A stretch of 64,000 nt of DNA. Source: Limosilactobacillus caviae (GTDB lineage: Bacteria; Bacillota; Bacilli; Lactobacillales; Lactobacillaceae). Of this stretch, positions 57,969 to 64,000 are shown one piece after another (the first letter of the stretch is position 1; each line of letters begins with the position of its first letter). The stretch is from positions 124,001 through 188,000 of the forward strand of contig NZ_BMDS01000002.1 of NCBI RefSeq assembly GCF_014635905.1, written 5' to 3'. A program made the translations under genes and the position numbers. Below the pieces are notes generated by a model. That model worked only from the letters and a program-made list of their open reading frames with translations. It searched no databases and had not been told where the DNA came from.

Positions 57969-58447
57969 TGGACTTGGAACTTTTTGACCATACAGCAGAC
58001 CACATTTCAAGTGAGCAGCAAAAAATGGTAATTGATTTATTACAGTTTGCAGCTGCTGAGTTAGGACTCGCTGAAAACACTGAAATGTCTTTAACGTTTG
58101 TCAATAATCCAGAGATAAAAAAATTAAATGCACAATATCGTAATGTTGATCGTGCAACTGATGTTTTAAGTTTTGCTGCAGAAGAATCAGGGGAAGAAAC
58201 GCCGATTATTATGGATCCTGAAATGGCTGCGGAAATCCCTGCTAATTTAGGCGACCTATTCATCTCGATTGATAAAGTTGGTGAACAAGCAAAATTTTTG
58301 GGACATTCCGTTGATCGTGAATTAGGTTTTTTAGCTGTTCATGGTTTTCTTCATTTAAATGGGTATGATCATGAAGACCCTGCTGATGAAGAAAAAATGT
58401 TTGGTTTACAACGGGAGATATTAGATGACTATGGCCTCACGCGATAA
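57968..58447 (+). CDS. ybeY: Endoribonuclease YbeY
   Basis: Metal-dependent RNase for 16S rRNA 3'-end maturation and ribosome quality control. 159 residues. The zinc motif is HGFLHLNGYDHE (three His), and the N-terminal half has YRNVDRATDVLSF. It is coupled to phoH by a 1-base overlap, and dgkA overlaps its end. Confidence 0.96.
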   Translation: MDLELFDHTADHISSEQQKMVIDLLQFAAAELGLAENTEMSLTFVNNPEIKKLNAQYRNVDRATDVLSFAAEESGEETPIIMDPEMAAEIPANLGDLFISIDKVGEQAKFLGHSVDRELGFLAVHGFLHLNGYDHEDPADEEKMFGLQREILDDYGLTR

Positions 58448-58826
58448 ACACCAGACTGAGAAAAATTATCATTTGATACAGGCAATGCGCCATGCAATCG
58501 ATGGAATTATACAAGTGCTTCGTGAAGAACGAAATATGCGTTATCATCTTTTAGCAGCGTGCTGCGCTATTTTGCTTGCTGCTTTATTACGAATATCTGC
58601 AATGGAGTGGCTATGGATTTTATTAGCAATTTTTGTCGTTTTTACGGCTGAATTTCTTAATACCGTTACAGAAGCAGTTACTGATTTGATTGTTGATCAT
58701 CATTACGAATTGAATGTAAAAAAAGCCAAAGACGTTGCTGCTGGTGGTGTGCTTATATCAGCAGTCTTTTCTGTTTTAGTGGGATTGATTATTTTTATCC
58801 CTCGTTTGTTAATAATTTTTAGATAG
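58425..58826 (+). CDS. dgkA: Diacylglycerol/undecaprenol kinase, DgkA family
   Basis: Small membrane kinase; Gram-positive members mainly phosphorylate undecaprenol, recycling the cell-wall carrier lipid. 133 residues, three membrane helices. The family signature EFLNTVTEAVTDLIVD carries the catalytic Glu. ATG 58425 follows GGGAGA, within the end of ybeY; ATG 58431 is an alternative. era follows after 12 bases. Confidence 0.94.
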   Translation: MTMASRDKHQTEKNYHLIQAMRHAIDGIIQVLREERNMRYHLLAACCAILLAALLRISAMEWLWILLAIFVVFTAEFLNTVTEAVTDLIVDHHYELNVKKAKDVAAGGVLISAVFSVLVGLIIFIPRLLIIFR

Positions 58827-58838
58827 GAAGTTTTTAGT

Positions 58839-59744
58839 ATGGATAATCCAAACTATAAGTCAGGTTTCGTTGCCATAATTGGTCGTCCTAACGTTGGTAA
58901 GTCGACGCTATTAAATTACGTTGTGGGTCAAAAAGTCGCAATTATGAGTAACGTTGCGCAAACAACTCGTAACAAGATTCAGGGAATTTATACTAGTCCT
59001 GAAGCGCAAATTGTTTTTATTGATACTCCAGGGATACATAAACCATCAACCAAATTGGGCGATTTTATGGAGAAATCAGCAATGTCAGCATTGGATGAAG
59101 TAGATGCTGTCTTATTTGTAGTTAGCGCGACTGAGAAGCGAGGCCCTGGTGATGATTTTATTATTGAACGACTAAAGAAAGTCAGTCAACCGATCTTTTT
59201 GGTCGTTAATAAAATTGATCAAGTTAATCCTAATGATCTCCCAGAAATAGTCAACCAGTATAAAGATACCCTTTCATTTAAGGATATTGTTTCGATTTCT
59301 GCGCTTCAAGGAAATAATGTCAACAATCTAATTAATGATTTAATTGAAATCCTGCCAAATGGACCGCAATATTACCCAGCCGATCAGGTTAGCGACCATC
59401 CCGAACGATTTGTTATCGCTGAAATGATCCGTGAAAAGGTGTTTTTGCTTACTCGTCAAGAAGTTCCTCATTCAGTGGCTGTTGATGTGACTTCAGTAAA
59501 ACGGGAGGATGAAAATCATCTTCATATTTCCGCTAACATTATTGTTGAGCGGCCTGGTCAAAAGGGCATTATTATTGGTAAAGGCGGGAAAATGCTAAAG
59601 AAGATCGGCACAATGGCCCGCCAGGATATCGAAAGGCTACTAGGAGATAAAGTTTTCCTTCAATTGTGGGTAAAGGTTGTTCCGGATTGGCGGGATAAGT
59701 CAGCTATGCTAAAAGACTACGGTTATCGGAATAAAGATTACTAA
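58839..59744 (+). CDS. era: GTPase Era
   Basis: 16S rRNA-binding GTPase in 30S assembly. 301 residues. G1 [13 protein letters not shown]3 DTPGIH, G4 NKID. The C-terminal KH domain has [17 protein letters not shown] 58839. Conserved order ybeY-dgkA-era-recO. Confidence 0.97.
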   Translation: MDNPNYKSGFVAIIGRPNVGKSTLLNYVVGQKVAIMSNVAQTTRNKIQGIYTSPEAQIVFIDTPGIHKPSTKLGDFMEKSAMSALDEVDAVLFVVSATEKRGPGDDFIIERLKKVSQPIFLVVNKIDQVNPNDLPEIVNQYKDTLSFKDIVSISALQGNNVNNLINDLIEILPNGPQYYPADQVSDHPERFVIAEMIREKVFLLTRQEVPHSVAVDVTSVKREDENHLHISANIIVERPGQKGIIIGKGGKMLKKIGTMARQDIERLLGDKVFLQLWVKVVPDWRDKSAMLKDYGYRNKDY

Positions 59745-59759
59745 AGGGATGATAGTTCC

Positions 59760-60545
59760 ATGGCACGCGTAATCACGCAGTTTACCGGGATAATTATGTA
59801 CCGCCAGGATTACCGCGAACGAGATTTATTAATAAAAATGCTTACTGACAAAATTGGCCCGGCAATGTTTTTTATGAAAAATGCAAAAAAACGTGGCTTT
59901 CGAATGACAGCTGACATTCTGCCGTTTACCCATGGAACGTATATCGGTTCTCTTGATGAAAATGGGCTGAGCTTTATTAACACGGCAAGTGATACAGCAC
60001 AATACCACAACATTGCAAGTGATATTAATAAAAATGCGTATGTTACCTATATTCTTGCATTAGTCGATAGTGCATTTAGTGATGGTCGAAGTATTGGGGC
60101 ATGGTTTAATCAGGTTGCTGCGGCCCTAGACTTAATTGAAAAAGGATTAGATGAGCAGGTAATCACGAATATAATTGAAACCCAATTATTAGTAGCATTT
60201 GGTGTTGCCCCTGTTTGGGATCGCTGCGTTGTATGCGGTCGTAATGATCTTATGCTGGATTTCTCCGAACAATATGGTGGAATGCTATGTCAAAATCATT
60301 GGCCGCTTGATGATCATCGAATGCATTTAGATCGAAAGACAGTGTATTATTTACAGCAATTTGCGACAATTAATTTACAAAAATTAAATTCGATTCGTAT
60401 TAATTCAGCAACTAAACAACGGTTACAGTTAGTGTTAGATACATTGTATGATAACCAAGTAGGGTTAAATTTGAAGTCAAAGCGGTTTATTAAACAAATG
60501 AACAAATGGGAACAAAATATTGGAAAGTTGTCAATGAATGATTGA
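59760..60545 (+). CDS. recO: DNA repair protein RecO
   Basis: Loads RecA onto SSB-coated DNA with RecR. 261 residues. N-terminal OB fold (FTGIIMYRQDYRERDLLIKM) and a zinc-site region with CVVCGRND and LCQNH (only three Cys plus His). ATG 59760 follows GGGATGAT. Its stop codon overlaps the -35 of the glyQS promoter. Confidence 0.95.
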   Translation: MARVITQFTGIIMYRQDYRERDLLIKMLTDKIGPAMFFMKNAKKRGFRMTADILPFTHGTYIGSLDENGLSFINTASDTAQYHNIASDINKNAYVTYILALVDSAFSDGRSIGAWFNQVAAALDLIEKGLDEQVITNIIETQLLVAFGVAPVWDRCVVCGRNDLMLDFSEQYGGMLCQNHWPLDDHRMHLDRKTVYYLQQFATINLQKLNSIRINSATKQRLQLVLDTLYDNQVGLNLKSKRFIKQMNKWEQNIGKLSMND

Positions 60546-60570
60546 CATTTACTAAATATTTTTCTATGAT
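60542..60570 (+). promoter_or_regulatory. glyQS promoter
   Basis: Consensus TTGACA (60542-60547, overlapping the recO stop), 17 bases, TATGAT (60565-60570). Confidence 0.88.
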
Positions 60571-60577
60571 AAGAACG

Positions 60578-60783
60578 TATTTAATAGAATATCGGCAATG
60601 ACAGAGATTATCGGATAGATAACCCAGCGAGCAAGGGACAGTGAAAGCCTTGTAGATGTTTATCCTTGGCACTCTAACAGCCATTGAGAAACTAAGCTGT
60701 TTTACAGAAATGTAAAAAAGTAGGGTGGAACCGCGATTAATTTCGTCCCTACAGTATCCGTTGTGATACTGTAGGGACTTTTT
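60578..60783 (+). promoter_or_regulatory. T-box leader of glyQS
   Basis: The T-box AGGGTGGAACCGCG lies at 60722-60735. The UGGA bulge (60726-60729) fits the U discriminator of tRNA-Gly. The likely specifier is GGC at 60668-60670. The terminator pairs GTCCCTACAGTATC (60745-60758) with GATACTGTAGGGAC (60765-60778), then five T. Confidence 0.95.
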
Positions 60784-60806
60784 CATTGAAAGGGGAAGTC
60801 AAGACT

Positions 60807-61793
60807 ATGACAAATAAATTAACTGTGCAAGACATAATCTTCACACTAGAACAATATTGGGCTGATCAAGGTTGTATGTTAATGCAGGCTTATGATAATG
60901 AAAAGGGTGCGGGGACAATGAGTCCTTATACTTTTCTTCGTGCTATTGGGCCTGAACCCTGGAATGTAGCCTACGTTGAGCCATCACGCCGACCAGCAGA
61001 TGGACGTTATGGTGAAAATCCCAATCGTCTTTACCAGCATCACCAATTTCAAGTATTGATGAAGCCTTCTCCTGATAATATTCAAGAATTATATTTAGGC
61101 AGCTTAAAGGAACTTGGTATTGACCCATTAGAACATGACATTCGGTTTGTTGAAGATAACTGGGAAAACCCTTCAATGGGATGTGCCGGCGTTGGTTGGG
61201 AAGTTTGGCTTGATGGGATGGAAGTTACCCAATTTACTTACTTCCAAGTTGTTGGTGAATTACCAATGAGTCCGGTCGCAGCTGAAGTTACCTATGGCCT
61301 TGAGCGGTTAGCTGAGTACATCCAGAATGTTGATTCAGTTTATGATTTGGAATGGGCTGACGGTGTTCTATATGGTGATATCTTCCAAGAGCCTGAATAT
61401 GAACACTCCAAGTATGCGTTTGAAGAAAGTAATCAGGATATGCTCCTTCAAGATTTTAATGATTATGAAAAGGAAGCAAAACGCTTGATTAAACTTGGCC
61501 TTGTTCACCCAGCATATGATTATGTATTAAAGTGCAGCCATACATTTAACCTGTTAGATGCTCGTGGCGCTGTTTCTGTTACTGAACGAGCAGGTTATTT
61601 ACACCGGATTCGTATTATGGCAAAGTCAATTGCCAAAGCCTTTGTTGAAGAACGAAGAAAGCGTGGATTCCCACTAATTCATGACGAAGCAGTTCGGCAA
61701 AAGACAGTTGAAGAATATACGGAAAAAGCCGAAAAAGCAAAAGAACGAGCAGCAAAGAAAGCCGCTAAGAAAGCTCAAAAGGAGGATAAGTAG
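60807..61793 (+). CDS. glyQ: Glycyl-tRNA synthetase alpha subunit
   Basis: Catalytic-core subunit of the bacterial alpha2-beta2 GlyRS. 328 residues. It has [40 protein letters not shown] and [19 protein letters not shown] Lys/Ala/Glu-rich C-terminal tail of about 30 residues (from about 300) extends beyond the usual core. ATG 60807 follows AAAGGGGAAG; the longer frame starts in the leader. glyS starts 1 base after the stop. Confidence 0.97.
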   Translation: MTNKLTVQDIIFTLEQYWADQGCMLMQAYDNEKGAGTMSPYTFLRAIGPEPWNVAYVEPSRRPADGRYGENPNRLYQHHQFQVLMKPSPDNIQELYLGSLKELGIDPLEHDIRFVEDNWENPSMGCAGVGWEVWLDGMEVTQFTYFQVVGELPMSPVAAEVTYGLERLAEYIQNVDSVYDLEWADGVLYGDIFQEPEYEHSKYAFEESNQDMLLQDFNDYEKEAKRLIKLGLVHPAYDYVLKCSHTFNLLDARGAVSVTERAGYLHRIRIMAKSIAKAFVEERRKRGFPLIHDEAVRQKTVEEYTEKAEKAKERAAKKAAKKAQKEDK

Positions 61794-61794
61794 A

Positions 61795-63870
61795 ATGGCA
61801 AACACATATTTACTAGAAGTCGGTGTTGAAGAAATGCCTGCCCATGTTGTAACTCCTAGCATCAAGCAGTTACATCAACGAGTAGCAAATTACCTTAAGG
61901 AACAACGAATTACTTTTGATGATATTCAGGAGTTTGCAACGCCACGGCGAATGGCATTGTTGATTCATGGATTAAGTGATAAGCAGCCAGATGTTGATGA
62001 GTCAGTTAAGGGGCCTGCTAAAAAAATTGCTCAAGATGCAGATGGTAATTGGACAAAGGCTGCGATTGGTTTTACCCGTGGCCAAGGCGCTACTGTTGAA
62101 GATATTGAATTCAAAAACGTAAAAGGCGTTGAATATGTTTTCGTAGAGAAGCATATTGCTGGTAAAAACGTCGCTGAAGTTCTTCAGGGGTTGCCAACAG
62201 TAATTACTTCAATGACTTTCCCAACACTTATGAAATGGGGCTATAATAATTTACAATTTATTCGTCCAATTCGGTGGCTGGTATCCTTATTGAATCAAGA
62301 AGTCGTTCCATTTAAGATTCTTGATGTTGAAGCTGGTCGAGAAACGCAGGGTCACCGTTTCTTAGGCCACCCGGTAGAAATTGCCAAAGCAGATGACTAT
62401 GAAGAGTTACTAAATAATGATTTTGTTATTGCGGACCAGGCAAAGCGGAAGAAATTAATTAAGAACCAAATCGAAAAGATTGTTAATGAAAACGATTGGC
62501 AAGTTGATTGGGATGAAGATTTATTAGAAGAAGTAAATAACTTAGTTGAATGGCCGACTGCCTTTGCGGGATCATTTGATAAAAAGTATTTAGCGCTACC
62601 TGATGCTGTTTTGATCACTTCAATGAAAGATAATCAACGGTTCTTCTGTGTTCGTGACCATGACGGAAAATTATTGTCACACTTTATCTCCGTTCGAAAT
62701 GGAAATACTGATTATCTTGATAATGTTATCAAAGGTAATGAACGGGTGCTTGTTCCACGGTTGGAAGACGCACAATTCTTCTATCAAGAGGATCAGAAGT
62801 TAACGATTGATGAGTATGTTGAACGACTAAAGAAAGTAAGTTTCCATGATAAAATCAGTTCAATGTACGATAAGATGCAACGGGTAGCAGTAATCGCTAA
62901 TGTTCTTGGCAAGCAATTAAACTTAACAGATACGGAATTAGCTGACCTTAATCGAGCAGCTCATATTTACAAGTTTGACCTTACAACGCAGATGGTTGGT
63001 GAATTCGCTGAATTGCAAGGAATTATGGGTGAAATCTATGCAAAATTATTTGGTGAAAAAGATGATGTTGCTACGGCTATTCGGGAACACTACATGCCAA
63101 TTTCTGCTGAAGGCGAATTACCACAAACTAAGATTGGGGCAATTTTAGCAATTGCTGATAAACTTGATAGTATTATGAGCTTCTTTGCTGTCGATATGAT
63201 TCCAAGCGGTTCTAATGATCCATATGCTTTACGGCGCCAAGCTTTTGGAATTGTTCGGATTATTGCGGACCGTGGCTGGCACCTTCCGCTCTTAAATATT
63301 CAAACAGAGATTATTCCAGCCTTTGAAGCTGCTAACATCGAAACTAACTTTGATCTAAATAGAAATAGTGCGGAGGTTCGTACATTCTTCCTAGATCGGA
63401 TTAAACAGCTTTTCCATGGTCGAAAGATCCGTCATGATGTTATTGATGCTGCTACTGATACACGTCAGGATGATGTTGCTAATATCCTCGATGCAGTGCA
63501 AACTATTGATGAGCATAAAGACGATGAAAGCTTTAAAGAAGATATTGAAGCGCTTACTCGTGTGTTGCGAATTGCTAAGAAAGATAAGCGTCCAGTTAGT
63601 GAGCTTTCTGTAAATCCTGATTTATTTGAAAACCCATCTGAAGCGAAGATGTACACCGCTGTTTCAGAGCTACCTGAAGAAGGACAGCAGACAGTAAGTG
63701 AAGCATTTGCCGCATTGCGAACATTAGCGCCAGTAATTAGTGAGTACTTTGATGAAAATATGATTATGGATAAAAACGAGGATATTCGCAATAACCGTTT
63801 AGCACAGTTAAGTATTTTGGCTAACCAAACTGCTTTAATTGGTAATTTAGACAATTTAATTGTGAAATAA
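61795..63870 (+). CDS. glyS: Glycyl-tRNA synthetase beta subunit
   Basis: tRNA-binding subunit of GlyRS. 691 residues. N terminus TYLLEVGVEEMPAHVV, with FATPRRMALLIHG, FPTLMKWGYNN and the HD-like region. ATG 61795 follows AAGGAGG in the end of glyQ; the 38-residue upstream frame is a shadow of glyQ. Confidence 0.97.
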   Translation: MANTYLLEVGVEEMPAHVVTPSIKQLHQRVANYLKEQRITFDDIQEFATPRRMALLIHGLSDKQPDVDESVKGPAKKIAQDADGNWTKAAIGFTRGQGATVEDIEFKNVKGVEYVFVEKHIAGKNVAEVLQGLPTVITSMTFPTLMKWGYNNLQFIRPIRWLVSLLNQEVVPFKILDVEAGRETQGHRFLGHPVEIAKADDYEELLNNDFVIADQAKRKKLIKNQIEKIVNENDWQVDWDEDLLEEVNNLVEWPTAFAGSFDKKYLALPDAVLITSMKDNQRFFCVRDHDGKLLSHFISVRNGNTDYLDNVIKGNERVLVPRLEDAQFFYQEDQKLTIDEYVERLKKVSFHDKISSMYDKMQRVAVIANVLGKQLNLTDTELADLNRAAHIYKFDLTTQMVGEFAELQGIMGEIYAKLFGEKDDVATAIREHYMPISAEGELPQTKIGAILAIADKLDSIMSFFAVDMIPSGSNDPYALRRQAFGIVRIIADRGWHLPLLNIQTEIIPAFEAANIETNFDLNRNSAEVRTFFLDRIKQLFHGRKIRHDVIDAATDTRQDDVANILDAVQTIDEHKDDESFKEDIEALTRVLRIAKKDKRPVSELSVNPDLFENPSEAKMYTAVSELPEEGQQTVSEAFAALRTLAPVISEYFDENMIMDKNEDIRNNRLAQLSILANQTALIGNLDNLIVK

Positions 63871-63885
63871 GGCGTTTTGATTGTT

Positions 63886-63915
63886 TTGTCGAAAACTTGT
63901 GTTATCATATATACT
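63886..63915 (+). promoter_or_regulatory. Promoter of the next gene (probably dnaG)
   Basis: TTGTCG (63886-63891), 18 bases, TATACT (63910-63915). Confidence 0.65.
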
Positions 63916-63938
63916 AGTGAAATAGGGATATAGTTGGA

Positions 63939-63963
63939 GGTCGCATTCCGTTAGGTTGCGACC
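63939..63963 (+). promoter_or_regulatory. Hairpin in the leader of the next gene
   Basis: GGTCGCA (63939-63945) pairs with TGCGACC (63957-63963), followed by only three T. A ribosome-binding site GGGGTGA (63990-63996) ends the window just before the expected start codon. dnaG is the usual neighbour of glyQS in lactobacilli; this cannot be confirmed here. Confidence 0.55.
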
Positions 63964-64000
63964 TTTCGTTGCTGTTCGCTTACTAAGTGGGGTGAATCAA

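Noticed and set aside
61681-61794. 38-residue basic N-terminal extension of glyS
   Set aside because: It overlaps glyQ out of frame; a strong AAGGAGG precedes ATG 61795.

Overview
The window is 64 kb of chromosomal housekeeping DNA from a low-GC Gram-positive bacterium, most likely a heterofermentative lactobacillus close to Limosilactobacillus reuteri. Supporting features are PolC-type DNA polymerase III, HrcA/CIRCE control of dnaK, T-box leaders on aspS and glyQS, mevalonate-pathway HMG-CoA synthase, separate D- and L-lactate dehydrogenases, a bile salt hydrolase and AT-rich codon use. The species name is recognition from memory and was not tested. I see no prophage, insertion sequence, CRISPR array or defence island, and almost all genes are intact.

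Layout. 1-2.6 kb: recJ (5' end outside the window) and apt. 2.6-9.7 kb: a membrane-anchored unknown, tRNA-Ser(CGA), RNase H, mvaS, then lexA facing a DUF896 gene and yneF across one SOS box, plsC, an RNA-methyltransferase/GIY-YIG pair and D-ldh. 9.7-17.8 kb: the translation and envelope run rpsB-tsf-pyrH-frr, then uppS-cdsA-rseP-proS. 17.9-29.4 kb: polC, the nusA operon (rimP-nusA-rnpM-ylxQ-infB-rbfA) and truB-ribF. 29.4-36.7 kb: the hrcA-grpE-dnaK-dnaJ chaperone operon, with an unknown gene facing away from it, then lepA. 36.9-43.5 kb: dipeptidase, a type-2 malate/lactate dehydrogenase-like enzyme, a 57-residue gene, L-ldh, two small unknowns and prmA-rsmE. 43.5-49.7 kb: rel, dtd, a fructosamine-kinase-like gene and T-box-aspS. 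49.7-56.9 kb: an amino-acid ABC transporter with a fused binding protein and permease, rpsU-yqeY, bile salt hydrolase and argGH. 56.9-64 kb: phoH-ybeY-dgkA-era-recO, T-box-glyQS, and the leader of the next gene.

The genes form short operons separated by clear intrinsic terminators, several of which serve convergent genes. Regulation is the most informative part. The argG promoter and the ABC transporter promoter share tandem ArgR-like boxes with the same geometry relative to -35 and -10, which points to an arginine/basic-amino-acid uptake role for the transporter. A Rex-like site lies at the presumed L-ldh start point. The nusA operon and truB-ribF both have terminator-like hairpins between promoter and first gene, and in truB the hairpin can also pair with the ribosome-binding site.

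I found no obviously new multi-gene system. The best leads are these regulatory elements and a handful of unrecognised small genes.
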